Origin: Nansenia antarctica
Taxonomy: Eukaryota > Chordata > Actinopteri > Argentiniformes > Microstomatidae
Reading direction: 5' to 3'
Assembly: GCA_963989245.1 (NCBI GenBank)
Contig: OZ022340.1
Coordinates: forward strand, 36,723,375 to 36,787,374
Length of the DNA: 64,000 bases
The notes under the pieces are model-generated. The model was not told the DNA's origin and made no database searches. It was given only the letters and a program-made list of their open reading frames with translations. Positions 44,547-56,025 of this stretch are shown one piece after another (within the stretch, counting starts at the first letter, position 1; each line of letters starts with the position of its first letter). A program made the position numbers and the translations under genes.

Positions 44547-44972
44547 TGCCTAGAAAAGTCCCCTGCCATATATTGCTCCCCTTCGTATGATTCGCGCCTA
44601 GCTGTGGTGTGGTTTTGATAGAGACATGAGGCTTTTCATGTTCTTTATGCGCCTGAGTCTCCTAAACACGTAGAGACCAACCCCGAGTCGATCAATGATT
44701 CCTACGATGAGCTATGGTAACTTTACCGCACCTACCCCCTACCGATGAATGCCTACTTTTTGCGGTTTTCCGGAGGTATTGTGCGGTAGGTGCGGGAAAG
44801 TTACCATAGCTCAGCGTAGGAAGCTCTGATCGACTCGGGGTTGGTCTCTACGTGTTCAGGAGACCCAGGCGCATAAAGCTAACCTGGCTCATGTCTCTAT
44901 CGCAAGCACAGCCCGAGCTATGCGCGACTGACGTGAAGGGGAGCAAAATATGGCAGGGGACTTGTGGACCCG
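44547..44972. repeat. Palindrome in the left end of the long-TIR transposon
   Basis: AAGTCCCCTGCCATAT at 44557 is inverted near 44960. The arms continue through CTCCCCTTC, GATAGAGACATGAG, ACCAACCCCGAGTCGATCA and GAGCTATGGTAACTTT, meeting at a short centre near 44760. Mismatches between arms are scattered. The same structure, inverted, lies at 55088-55505, so each arm is present four times. Confidence 0.88.
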
Positions 44973-45267
44973 AATGCAGGACACTGAGGCGGAGTCAGAT
45001 GAAAGGTCAAACCCATGGATGGGTACATTTATTGTTTTCTGAATTTGTATGTTTAAATATACAAATGATACATTATCTACTTAAAATATGCGTTAATTTA
45101 CATAGTTTTCCAGAATAAAAATCTAAAACAAAGTGCTTAAAACAAATAAAGTGTGTGTTTACCTCCTCAAATAAATTAACTTAGCCCCAGCCAGATCCAT
45201 ATTTAGAGGTAAGTTACCTCAGGTAACTTTAGCTAGCAAGCTAGTTTAGAGTTAGTGGTAATGTATA

Positions 45268-45357
45268 GCTGGTTACTGGTTAGATAACGAAGCGACCTTG
45301 GGTTCCCTGAAAGGTGCTATATAAATGCAAGTTATTATTATTATTATTATTATAACT
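45268..45357. repeat. LINE-type 3' tail with (ATT)n
   Basis: ACCTTGGGTTCCCTGAAAGG followed by a GCTATATAAATG phrase and (TTA)n is the usual 3' end of vertebrate L2-type LINEs. It abuts the longer L2 copy that starts at about 45361. Confidence 0.6.
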
Positions 45358-45360
45358 AGC

Positions 45361-46459
45361 TAGCTAGTTTTTTCTACCATAAATCATCTCCTGAAGCCAC
45401 AACCATCTCCCACTACTGAGGCTACAGAGCAGCGATGTAACAGCTTCATTGACTTTTTCAGATCCAAGGTCAACAACATTCGCTCTCTGATGCCCAGCTC
45501 TTCCTCTCTGTCTCCCTCTGCTACCAACCCCTCGCCTGGGAGTTTGCCATCTCTCCCATGTTTCACAGAGGTTCAACAGAGCCACATTATGGAAATCCTT
45601 AGAGGAATGAAATCATGCACTTGCGCCCTGGACCCCATTCCCACTGCTCTGCTCAAGTCATACACCAACCTTGCCTTCCTGTCCAAGGTGCTAGTGAAGG
45701 AAGTTGCTTCCCAACTCCAGGATCACCTCAAACACAACAACCTGTTTGAAAGATTTCAGTCAGGCTTTCGCTCAGCCCACAGTACAGAAACGGCTATGCT
45801 AAGGGTGACGAATGAACTGCTAATGACATCCTCCTGGACCTGACAGCAGCATTTGACATGGTGGATCACACTATCCTCCTAGAGCGCCTCCACACCACCA
45901 TTGGACTCTCAGACTCTGCACTGAAGTGGTTTCAGTCCTATCTCTCTGGCAGGACTGAATACGTCTCACTGGGAGGATGCAAGTCCAGACTTCTCCCTGT
46001 TACCTGTGGTGTTCCACAGGGGTTGGTTCTCGGCCCCATCCTCTTCATCACCTACATGCTCCCCCTCGGTCGTGTCATCACCAGATATGGGATGTCTTTC
46101 CATTGTTATGCTGATGACACACAGCTCTACATTAAAACTACCCCAAGCCCCTCTGCAGCCATGTTATGTCTCACCACCTGTCTTGAGGAGATAAAGGCAT
46201 GGATGAACAACAACTTCCTTCAGTTAAACAGTAACAAATCCGAAGCTCGTCTTGTTGGCACCCCACACCAGGTTCAGTCTTCGCCCATATCACAGCTCAC
46301 CTTCGAGGGTCAAGTCATCCTCTTCTCCTCCTCAGTTTCAAATCTGGGGGTTAGGTTTGACCCTCACCTGACCTTCAGTGACCATATAAAACACCTGTGC
46401 AAAACCTCCTTCTATCATCTCAGAAATATTTCCAAACTCCGTCCCACTCTAACCCTGTC
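45361..46459 (+). pseudogene. L2-type LINE RT, 5' part (left of BEL/Pao)
   Basis: Plus-strand fragments of an L2-like reverse transcriptase: CTCALDPIPTALLKS, FERFQSGFRSAHSTETAML, DHTILLERL, LSDSALKWFQSYLSGRTEYV, VPQGLVLGPILF, the catalytic YADDTQLY, IKAWMNNNFLQLNSNKSE and VSNLGVRFDPHLTFSDHI. A shift near 45840 separates two frames. The sequence breaks off at 46459 where the BEL/Pao LTR starts and resumes at 53120. Confidence 0.88.
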
Positions 46460-46839
46460 TATTCTGTTCCCACTGCGCGTAACCAGGGCGCAACTTCCAC
46501 AGATAGCGAACACACACTGACACACAAATGAATCCTCAGACGCTGGAGTAAAGTTTAGTTTTTTACTCAATCCTCAGAAACATGAGTGGTCGTTTGGTTA
46601 TTTTGTAAAAAAGCAAAGCCTTTTCCAGGGCAAGAATGTAAACAAAGAGATTCTCCGGAGCTTTTTCTCTCAACTAGCTGTTGCACGAGCTATCACGTCT
46701 GAACAGTGTGCTCACGTCATGTGACTAATGTTCGTCATGTGACTAATCAAAACCGAAACTGAATAAAGGCAGTAACAAATGTAATGTCATAAAATGTCCA
46801 CTAGATGTCTCTAAAATGAAAACCTAAGAAACCATGACA
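46460..46839 (-). repeat. BEL/Pao 3' LTR
   Basis: 380 bp, apparently identical to 52740-53119. It contains an imperfect direct repeat of TCATGTGACTAAT (about 46717 and 46735). Confidence 0.94.
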
Positions 46840-46894
46840 CTCCCCGTCTGGTATGGAGGAAATACCACTATGAACTACGGTAACTCAGGGATAC

Positions 46895-49800
46895 TCAGTC
46901 CTTTGGCGACATGAGAAGCACTGTCTCAGATATTGGTCTCAAGAACGTTTTAGCCGTCCCATGTTTGGTGATCTTCACTTCGATTCTTCTGATCTTCCCG
47001 TCCTTGTCAGGGAATGTCTGGCTGACTAGTCCTAAGGGCCAGTCGTTGCGCTTAGCTTGAGCATCTTTGAGAAGGACCAAATCCCCTACTTTAAGGTTCG
47101 GACGTTCCTCTTGCCACTTGCTGCGACTCTGTAGTGTCGTGAGGTATTCATGTCTCCATCGGCTCCAGAAAGTATTTGCAAGGTGCTGAACCTGTTTCCA
47201 CTGCTGTCTGTGGAGGTCCGTATCACTGAAATTTCCCGGAGGAGGAAGTGGAGTGCACATCTTCTGCGTAAGAAGCATAGCTGGTGTTAGAAGAAAAGGA
47301 GAGTCTGGATCCATTGAGATGGGGGTGAGAGGTCTGGCGTTGATTATGGCTGTAACCTCTGCCATCAGGGTGGAGAGAACTTCATGAGTCAGGCGAGAAG
47401 GGCAAGCCTTGAGCAGCATGGAGTCAAGTATGCGCCTTGATATCCCTATCATCCTTTCCCAGGAGCCTCCCATGTGGGATGAGTGAGGTGGGTTGAAGAC
47501 CCATGAGCAGCCCTCTTCTCCCAGGTACTTTCGAATGCTAGGCATGTTGGGGTCGGTCAGCAGAATGTTCAGCTCTCGGCATGCGCCTGTGAAATTTGTT
47601 CCACAATCTGATCTAATCTGTTTGGCAGGTCCTCTTAGACTAAAGAACCTGCGTAGCGCATTGATAAAGCATGATGTGTCCATTGACTCAATCAATTCGA
47701 TGTGGACAGCGCGCGTACTTAGACATGTGAAAAGAACAGCCCATCTTTTACTGTTTGCCTGTCCTCCTCTTGTGCGTCTTGTGCTTACATGCCAGGGGCC
47801 GAAGACGTCCAGTCCCACGTAGGTGAATGGGGGTTCAGTACTCAGGCGATCAACAGGTAGGTCGGCCATTATCTGTTCCGTCACTCTGCCTCTGAGCTTC
47901 TTGCAGGTTACACAGTCGTGAAGGATGCCTTTGATCAGTCGTCTTGCTCCCATGATCCAGTACCCTGCAGTGCGGACAGCGCCTTCGGTAAAGACTCGGC
48001 CTTGGTGCATCACCCTTTGATGATGGTGTTCCACAAGTAGCTTTGCGATGTGTTTCCGTCCCGGAATAACAAGAGGGTGTTTTTCCTTGTAGGCGAGATC
48101 TGAATGTCTGAGCCGTCCCCCTATTCTCAGGAGGCCTTCTTCGTCGCAATAGGGATTGAGTTTCTTCAGAGGACTACTTCTTGAGATGTCCTTTCCACTT
48201 GCTATGCACGCAAGTTCGTCCTTGTAAGCCTCTCCTTGCACGCATTTGATGATGATGAGTTCAGTTTTTGTCAGTTCTTCAGCTGTGCGAGGCTGCTTGC
48301 AGTGATGCCATGAACTGCAAGTTTGATCCTGATCTTTGCTGGTAGCCTTACAGGATTCCACGATGTGGATGAGTGAACTTGTTGCTCTCACAAGTCGCTT
48401 CCATGAGGAAAAACGCTCGAATCTGTGAGATCCAAGGTGTGTTCTGTCGTTGGGCAGGTTGGTGATGTGTGCCCGCACCTCTATGTCTGAGTCCGGGTTG
48501 ATGAGGTCAAAGACTTCAGGTGATGATGGTTCCTCTACTTGTAGCAGAAACGTTGGTCCTCTAAGCCAGGTTGTCTCACCTAGCATAGCTGCAGGCACAG
48601 AACGTGTGCCAAGGTCAGCTGGGTTATGGCTTGTGGAGATGTAGTGCCACTGGGTTGGTTCAGAAGACCGCCGTATACGCTGCACTCTGTTGCTCACATA
48701 TACATAGAACCTTCTTGTCTGGTTGCTAATGTATCCTAGGACAACTCGGCTATCTGTATAGAACTTGACAGCATCCAGAGCTATATCTAGCTCGCTTGTG
48801 ACTAGCTCAGCGACTTCCACACCCAACACGGCAGCTCCCAACTCCAATCTTGGGATAGTGTGAGCCGACTGTGGAGTTAACTTAGCTTTTCCAAGGACAA
48901 ATCCTACTTGACATTTTTGCTCAACATCAATTACTTGGAGATAGGCGACTGCTGCAATAGCCTTCACTGAAGCGTCTGAGAACACGTGTAGCTCCTTTCT
49001 TATGGCTGTTGAGATTGTAGAAGCAGAATAGGTTCTTGGGATCTCCAACTGCCTGAGGTCTTGAAGAGAGCTTCTCCAAGCGTTCCACTCATCTTCCCTT
49101 TCTGGAGGAAGAGGAGAGTCCCAGTCGGAGGCTTCGTTTGTGAGCTCTCGTAACAGGATCTTTCCCTGTATCGTAACTGGTGCAACGAATCCAAGTGGAT
49201 CGAAGAGGCCGTTGACAGTAGCTAGAACACCCCTACGTGTGAAAGGCTTTGTGGATTCTGCTACTTGAAACGTGAAGACATCTTTCTTCAGATCCCAACT
49301 CACTCCAAGGCTCCGTTGAATAGGAGTGGGATCGACATCCAAGTTTAGGTCTTTGAGTCCCTTTGCTCGGTCCTCAGCAGAGAATGCTTCCATAACCTCC
49401 TGGCTGTTGGAAGCAACTTTGTGAAGTCGCAGGTTCGACACAGCAAGCATCTCCTGTGTCCGCTTCAGTAGGTCGATGGCTTCACGTGCTGTGGGCCTTG
49501 ACAGGAGTCCGTCGTCAACGTAGAACTCTCTTTCGATGAACTGTTTGGCGTCAGACCCAAATTCTTCTTCACCATGAGCTGCAGCACGTCTGAGACCATA
49601 GATTGCCACCGCAGGAGAGGGACTGTTCCCGAATACGTGAACCTTCATGCGGTACTCACATATGTCGTTCCTAGGATCGTTGTCCTCGTACCACAGAAAG
49701 CGGAGAAAGTTCCTGAGGTCTTCTTTCACAACGAAGCTGTGAAACATTTGTTCTATGTCCACAATGAGAGCGATCGGTTATCGTCTGAATCGCACCAGTA

Positions 49801-52633
49801 CTCCTAAGAGGCTGTTATTTAAGTCCGGACCAGAAAGGAGAACATCGTTCAGTGACACGCCTTTCCATTTTGCACTGGAATCGAAGACGACTCGAATCTG
49901 GCCTGGCTTCTGAGGGTGATAAACCCCGAAGATAGGTAAGTACCAACATTCTTGTCCGTTCTCCAATGTAGGAGCCAGCTCAGCATGATCACGGTCGAAG
50001 ATGTTCTGCATGAACGCGATGAAGTGCCTCTTCATCTCGGGCCTTTTCTCCAGTGTGTTTTGAAGAGAGGTAAGTCGTGTGAGGGCCTGGCCTCGGCTGT
50101 GAGGGAGTTGCTGACGTGGTGTTCTGAATGGCAAGGGTGCCACCCAGCTGTTGCAGTCATCCATATACATTTCTTTGTCCATGACCTTTAAGAACAGTCT
50201 GTCTTCAATAGAGAGTCCAATCTTGTTGTCATCCTCGGACGTGTTGAAGATGGTGCTCCCTAAGTTGCATTCCCGGATACTGTGGGTGCCTTGCTCTGGG
50301 GCAATCTGATGTGCTGGCTTCGGAACATATTGCTCCTTCACCTGGATCCTGTTCGGACATGGGCTGAAGAATGAAGGGCGTTGGTTCTCAAGCACATTGG
50401 TGCGGTAGCTTTGGATGTCTGAAGGCTTGTGGGCTGCCTCTAGGCAGACTTCTCCTATGATGACCCATCCCAGGTCGAGTCGTTGTGCGTAGGGGGCGTC
50501 ATGTGGACCGTTCCGTTGCTCCCGCACTTTATGAACTCTAAGGATGTCTCGGCCTAGCAAGAGAAGGATCTGTGCTTTAGAATCCAAAGGTGGTATACCA
50601 TATGCTATGGGCTTGAGGTGGAAATGATGCAACGCTGCTTCTGGCGTAGGTATCTCAGCTCTTTCGGTGGGAATGTTGTTACACTCTATTAGTGTAGGTA
50701 GTGTCACTGTTGTAGCTCCATCCACAGATTCCACCACAAAGCCTGTGGCTCTCCTTCCTGTCATCTGAGTTGTACCTGCACATGTACGAAGTGTGAATGC
50801 TGAATCTGACCCCTTGATGTGGAACATATCAAAGAATTCAGACCTTGCAAGCGACCTGTTGCTTTGGTCATCCAGCACAACATATGCTCTGGTTGCTCTC
50901 TCTGGGTGTGCTTCTGGGAATATATTCACCAGGCAAATCTTCGAGCAGGATCTGCCGCTTTGACCCTCTCCACAGACTTCTGTGCAATTTGAGGTGACTG
51001 CAGATTGGTCTGATCCTCCTTCTCCCTCCCCGCCATCCTCAGATGGGGCTGGAGGCGGAGGTCCTGGATGAAGAGCCGTGGTGTGGCTGTTACTCTCACA
51101 TTCCATGCACTTGATGGCTGTAGTGCAGTTCTTGGCTAGATGAGTAGTTGTGGAACAACATCTGAAGCAGACACCGTTGTCTTTGAGGAAGGCCTTGCGC
51201 TCCTCGAGGGGCTTGCTTCTGAAACCTCTGCAGCGTGTTAGGGGGTGTGGCTTCTTATGGAGAGGGCATAGTTTTTTTATGTCCACTGCTGTTCGGCCTG
51301 AACCGTCTCGTGTGTCTTTCTCGTGAGAGACATCTGTCTTATGTGCAGAGACCATGCTCTTACTTTGTCTCTTGAATGGCTGCTCTGACTTCATCTGGGC
51401 TGTGTTACTCATCGATAGCCTGAAGCTTGGGTCATTGCGAGCTCGTGCCTCTTTGGTGATGAACTCGCAGAAGAATGTGAATGGGGGAAAAACTACCTGT
51501 CGCTCAGCTTTGTATCTGGAACCCTGTGATATCCATTTCTCTTGGATGTTGTAGGGCAACTTGTCTACGATGGGCAAAATGCCGCGTGAAGTGTCCAGAT
51601 AGCTCAAACCAGGCAGGTAACCTTCGAACATGGCTGCTTCCAACTCTTGGAGAAGGTCACTTAACTCTCTCAGCTTCACAGGATCTTTATTGCTGATCTT
51701 TGGGAAGTTCTCCAGCCTGTCGAAGAGGGACTTTTCAATTACCTCTGGAGACCCGAAGCACTCTTCTAAGCGTTCCCAAGCTTTGCATAGACCTTGAGAT
51801 GAATGACCTACATGTACTGCTCTTATTCGTTTCACGTGCTTTGCAGATTCACTCCCTAACCACTTAATCATGAGGTCCATCTCTTCATTAGCACTGAGTA
51901 GTAGTCCGTCAATGGCGTTCTTGAAGGACGACTTCCATGCCCAGTAATCTTCTGGGTGATCATCGAACTTGGTGAGACCGGAGGTTACGAGGTCTCTGCG
52001 TGCTAGGTACCGAGCCACATCACTGATGTCGCTTGTGTCACCGCTTCCTGTTGGTTTGTATGGTGAACCCTTGGGCCTGCTGGGTGTGGGCTGCTCTGAT
52101 GAGGGCTGCCCTGATGTCTTTGGCCTACTAGGTCGCAGTGATGGAGAGCTGTGCTCATGCTTCACAGTGGAGGAGTGCTGTCTCTCGTATGAAACAGTCA
52201 GACGCTGTCTGGGTGGTGAGGAGGATCTCAGCCTATGGACTATCGGTTCCAGATTGGCTATAGAGTCCTTAACATCTTCGGCAGATAGTGGTAGCTGTGA
52301 CTGTTGTTCTACGTACTGGCGTATGCGGTCAACAGTGGCATGAATGACAGCTTCGATACCGTTGTTTTCTTCCTCCGCTGCTGCTTCAAGAACATTAGCT
52401 TCAGCGATGGCTTCTGCCACTTCTTTCTCATGCAGCAAGTTCTTTAATTTTGCTTCCATTTGGGCTTTTTCGATCATAATCTCTGATTCCATTTTTGCAT
52501 AGCTAGCACCTGTGCGTGCTACTTCCACTTTGACACGTGCATTGACAGCTGCCCTACTGGCTGTTGATTTAAAAGACCTAGATGTGCTAGAGGCCACTGA
52601 CCTTGTCTCAGCATTGCTCAACTCTTCCATCAT
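46895..52633 (-). pseudogene. BEL/Pao gag-pol polyprotein with one in-frame stop
   Basis: A single frame of about 1900 codons contains one TAA at 49778-49780; no frameshift is needed. N-terminal Gag has a coiled coil (about residues 30-100) and the conserved region DDHPEDYWAWKSSF...NFPKISNKDP. Two Cys/His clusters (CFRCCSTTTHLAKNC, CMECESNSH) follow. The protease aspartate lies in VVLDDQSNRS. RT begins before the stop (FDSSAKWKGVSLNDVL) and continues after it with DIEQMFHSF and YVDDGLL. RNase H (HVFSDAS, KFYTDSRVVLGY), integrase (zinc HH..CVTCKK, VGLDVFGPW, IRSDCGTNF, WERMIGISRR) and the C-terminal LKVGDLVLLKD domain complete it. The stop lies upstream of the catalytic RT box, so this copy is not expected to make active RT unless read through. 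Confidence 0.92.
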
Positions 52634-52739
52634 GAATATTGCTGTGTGCTTGGCGTGAGCAAGGATGATGGGGAGCAGTGCTTGCGCTGAAGATCTCTCC
52701 CCTTGAGTCGATCCGCCCGCTGAGTGGTTGCTTTTTTAC

Positions 52740-53119
52740 TATTCTGTTCCCACTGCGCGTAACCAGGGCGCAACTTCCACAGATAGCGAACACACACTGA
52801 CACACAAATGAATCCTCAGACGCTGGAGTAAAGTTTAGTTTTTTACTCAATCCTCAGAAACATGAGTGGTCGTTTGGTTATTTTGTAAAAAAGCAAAGCC
52901 TTTTCCAGGGCAAGAATGTAAACAAAGAGATTCTCCGGAGCTTTTTCTCTCAACTAGCTGTTGCACGAGCTATCACGTCTGAACAGTGTGCTCACGTCAT
53001 GTGACTAATGTTCGTCATGTGACTAATCAAAACCGAAACTGAATAAAGGCAGTAACAAATGTAATGTCATAAAATGTCCACTAGATGTCTCTAAAATGAA
53101 AACCTAAGAAACCATGACA
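52740..53119 (-). repeat. BEL/Pao 5' LTR
   Basis: 380 bp, apparently identical to 46460-46839. As the 5' LTR of a minus-strand element it should carry the promoter. Confidence 0.94.
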
Positions 53120-53935
53120 CTGTCAGATGCAGAGAACTTGTCCATGCCTTTGACTACTGCAATCCGCTCTTCATCGGGATTCCTGGCAAAAGCATACAGA
53201 AGCTGCCATACATCCAGAACAGCGCTGCCAGGATCCTGATGAGAGTCCACAAATACAAGCACATAACCCCTGTTCTACACTCACTACATTGGCTCCCTGT
53301 CTCATTCAGGGTTGACTACAAAGTCCTTCTTCTCACCCACAAATGCATCAACGGACACGCACCTCCCTATCTACAAGAACTCATCACTCCACAAACCTCC
53401 ACCCGCACCCTCAGGTCTTCAAACAGTTTGCTCCTCCAGGTCCCCAATACCAGGCTCCGCACCATGGGGGACCGAGCCTTCTGTTCGGCTCCGCCGTGCC
53501 TGTGGAACAGCCTTCCTAGCCAGCTACGGGCAGTACAGAGCCTGTGCAACAGCCTTCCTAGCCAGCTAAGGGCAGTACAGAGCCTGTGGAACAGCCTTCC
53601 TAGCCAGCTAAGGGCAGTACAGAGCCTGTGGAACAGCCTTCCTAGCCAGCTAAGGGCAGTACAGAGCCTGTGCAACAGCCTTCCTAGCCAGCTAAGGGCA
53701 GTACAGAGCCTGTGGAACAGCCTTCCTAGCCAGCTATGGGCAGTACAGAGCCTGGACTCTTTTAAGACAGGCCTTTGACTGTTGAACTGTGTTCATTTTT
53801 GTGATTTATTTTGAGTTGTTTTACTATGTTTTTAACTTATTATGTTTTAGTTTTTTTTACTCTGTAGCACTCTGAGATTCTTTTGAATGAAAAGTGCAAT
53901 ACAAATAAAATGCATTATTATTATTTATAGTTAAT
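53120..53935 (+). pseudogene. L2-type LINE, 3' part (right of BEL/Pao)
   Basis: The LINE resumes exactly after the BEL/Pao TSD with fragments of the RT C-terminal region, IPGKSIQKL and QNSAARILMRVHKYKHITPV, then LHWLPVSFRVDYKVLLLTHK, APPYLQELI and TRTLRSSNSLLL. A sixfold 42-bp expansion (53501-53752) precedes the final DSFKTGL. The 3' end is an AATAAAATGC phrase with (ATT)n at about 53915-53930. Confidence 0.88.
53501..53752. repeat. In-frame 42-bp tandem repeat in the LINE ORF
   Basis: Exactly six units of 42 bp (TGTGGAACAGCCTTCCTAGC plus CAGCTAAGGGCAGTACAGAGCC) encode SLWNSLPSQLRAVQ repeated six times, with Trp/Cys alternation at one position. L2 relatives carry this segment once. The frame is preserved throughout. 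Confidence 0.95.
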
Positions 53936-53939
53936 AACA

Positions 53940-55085
53940 CTTTAGTTAGCTAGCTAAACTAGCAAAGTAGCCTGTTGTGTACCCAGGCTTGAGACAGGGT
54001 TTTATATTGTAGTAATATTAATGTAACTTAATTTACATTAAATTTACAGAAGATTCCTTGTTTGTAGCTCCTCTAAGTTGTAATGAGATCTGCCCCAATT
54101 ACTGCACCCTGACAATATTTTAGTTTAGAATAAGGTTGGTAATTTAATGTCAAACTAGATGTATTCCTCTATTTCAGAGACCCACATCATCAGCAGTAAG
54201 TGTAAGTCTAATGATGGATCCAACTTCAGGTGAATGCAGCAGCAACCTGCCAAGAAAGCGGCATGGACAGCATCATCCACTGCTCTGATGATGGACAGCA
54301 TCATCCACTGCTCTGATCATGGACAGCATCATCCACTGCTCTGATCATGGACAGCATCATCCACTGCTCTGACCATGGACAGCATCATCCACTGCTCTGT
54401 CATGGACAGCATCATCCACTGCTCTGATCATGGACAGCATCACCCACTGCTCTGATCATGGACAGCATCACCCACTGCTCTGATCATGGACAGCATCATC
54501 CACTGCTCTGATGATGGACAGCATCATCCACTGCTCTGATGATGACTCCAACTCAAACCTGGTGTCACCCCAAAACCTGGACTTATGGAGAACTTTGTTG
54601 AGGGCGGCAGAAATCAGAAAACATCTCCCAATTTTGGACCACACCTACCACCGGACTCCATACACCTACAGCTTTCACTGCCTTGTGGGCTAAATAAATG
54701 TAACTGTTCATCTGCCTCCGCCTCAGTGTCCTGCATTCGGGTCCACTCCCGTACAGAACGTAGGCTAACACACATTTTAAATGACAGCAGTCCATACTTT
54801 AAGAGGGGATAAGGTATTAAACTACTAACAACAAGGTCCAACAAGGTCTATCACATCAAATAATAATCTAGGGATGTATAGTAATTAATTACTGTCTTTA
54901 TCCAATCTGTGGTCCAAATGTTCTTTAAAGATATGCAAATTAACTCATATTTTAAGTAGATAATACATCATTTGCATATTTAAACAGAACATTTCTGAAA
55001 ACTTGTAATACAAAAAATTATTGTCTCAATGTAAGTAATCAACTGGGGAAGTTTCATGGTGATATCTATTAGGTAAAATGTTTTA
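53940..55085. other. Right interior of the long-TIR transposon
   Basis: Apart from the minisatellite there is no gene. A segment near 54718-54750 (CCTCAGTGTCCTGCATTCGG) is the complement of 44964-44996, so part of the interior is also inverted relative to the left side. Confidence 0.5.
54263..54543. repeat. 28-bp minisatellite
   Basis: About ten units of ATGGACAGCATCATCCACTG CTCTGATC with one-base variants (CACCCAC, a missing GA). It lies in the right interior of the long-TIR transposon. Confidence 0.93.
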
Positions 55086-55087
55086 CC

Positions 55088-55505
55088 CATCAAAAAGTCC
55101 CCGGCCATATTCTGCTCCCCTTCGCGTCAGTCGCGCATAGCTCGGGCTGTGCTTGTGATAGAGACATGAGCCAGGTTAGCTTTATGCGCCTGGGTCTCCT
55201 GAACAAGTAGAGACCAACCCCGAGTCGATCAGAGCTTCCTACGCTGAGCTATGGTAACTTTCCCGCACCTACCGCACAATACCTCCGGAAAACCGCAAAA
55301 ATTAGGCATTCATCGGTAGGGGGTAGGTGCGGTAAAGTTACCATAGCTCATCGTAGGAATCATTAATCGACTCGGGGTTGGTCTCTACGTGTTTAGGAGA
55401 CTCAGGCGCATAAAGAACATGAAAGGGCTCATGTCTCTATCACAATCACAGCACAGCTAGGCGCGAATCATGCGAAGGGGAGCAGGATATGGCAGGGGAC
55501 TTTTC
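55088..55505. repeat. Palindrome in the right end of the long-TIR transposon
   Basis: The mirror copy of 44547-44972. The arms again contain ACCAACCCCGAGTCGATCA and AGCTATGGTAACTTT in both orientations around a centre near 55300. Confidence 0.88.
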
Positions 55506-55698
55506 TAGGCAAAACTCCGGTTTTGAAAAAAGCACTCCGTACCTTTACGAGGTGATAACTACTAATAAGCTGCCAATCCAAAAGGTCTATCATATCAAAA
55601 CATAATCTAGGGATGTATAGGAATAAGAAAATCACATCTAGGATTTGCCCAGAATTTGGTAGTGAAATGTTCAATTTGGGGGTTTGGCCCAAGGACTA

Positions 55699-55932
55699 AG
55701 AACAAATAATCTGCCAGACCTCTCTGTTTCCCTACAGGATTCCAGACTACAACCTGGTGACCAGATCCTCATCAAAGAAATAAAAAGAAAACATTGGCAC
55801 AGCCCGCGGTCGGTTGGGCCATTTGAGGTGCTGCTGAGCACCCCAACTGCTGTCAAGATAGCAGAACGAGATACGTGGATACACCAAAGCCATTGTAAGA
55901 AAGTTACATTATTTCCCTCGAACGACGGGTAG
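55699..55932 (+). pseudogene. ERV integrase C-terminal domain, resumed
   Basis: After the DNA transposon the integrase continues: LQPGDQILIKEI and SVGPFEVLLSTPTAVKIAE form the GPF-type C-terminal DNA-binding domain of gamma-like integrases. It ends at a stop at 55932, 94 bp before the env start. Confidence 0.85.
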
Positions 55933-56025
55933 TGGTGGAAGCCCGGCTACAAAGGGGTCTATTCTTATAGTGAGTAGTACGTCTCAAACCCGGTGAAGAA
56001 TTCTCCAGATCCACTACCTCTTAGA

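Larger units (their letters stand above)
46460..53119 (-). mobile_element. BEL/Pao LTR retrotransposon, full length
   Basis: Two 380-bp LTRs (46460-46839 and 52740-53119) that look identical flank one long minus-strand ORF. The 5-bp duplication CTGTC (46455-46459 and 53120-53124) marks the insertion in the L2 LINE. On the minus strand the LTR starts TGTCATGG. A polypurine stretch GACGGGGAG lies just before the 3' LTR; the primer-binding site is not evident. Identical LTRs imply very recent insertion, making this the youngest layer of the nest. Confidence 0.94.
44370..55698. mobile_element. Long-TIR DNA transposon inserted in ERV integrase
   Basis: The outer ends TAGTCCTTGGGCCAAACC (44370) and its complement (55698) start inverted repeats that extend about 600 bp. 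The flanking 3-bp AGA (44367-44369 and 55699-55701) is duplicated, and with one copy the integrase reading frame continues directly. Each end contains a palindrome of about 420 bp. Interior sequence unique to the element is found at about 44975-45260 and 53940-55085, with relatives at 28340-29060. No transposase was recognised, so it is non-autonomous. It now holds an L2 LINE with a BEL/Pao element inside. A 3-bp TSD would fit a Harbinger- or CACTA-like mechanism, but the superfamily is unassigned. Confidence 0.8.

Noticed and set aside
49763..49780. Frameshift splitting the BEL/Pao polyprotein
   Set aside because: The two long frames are in register; the break is a single in-frame TAA.
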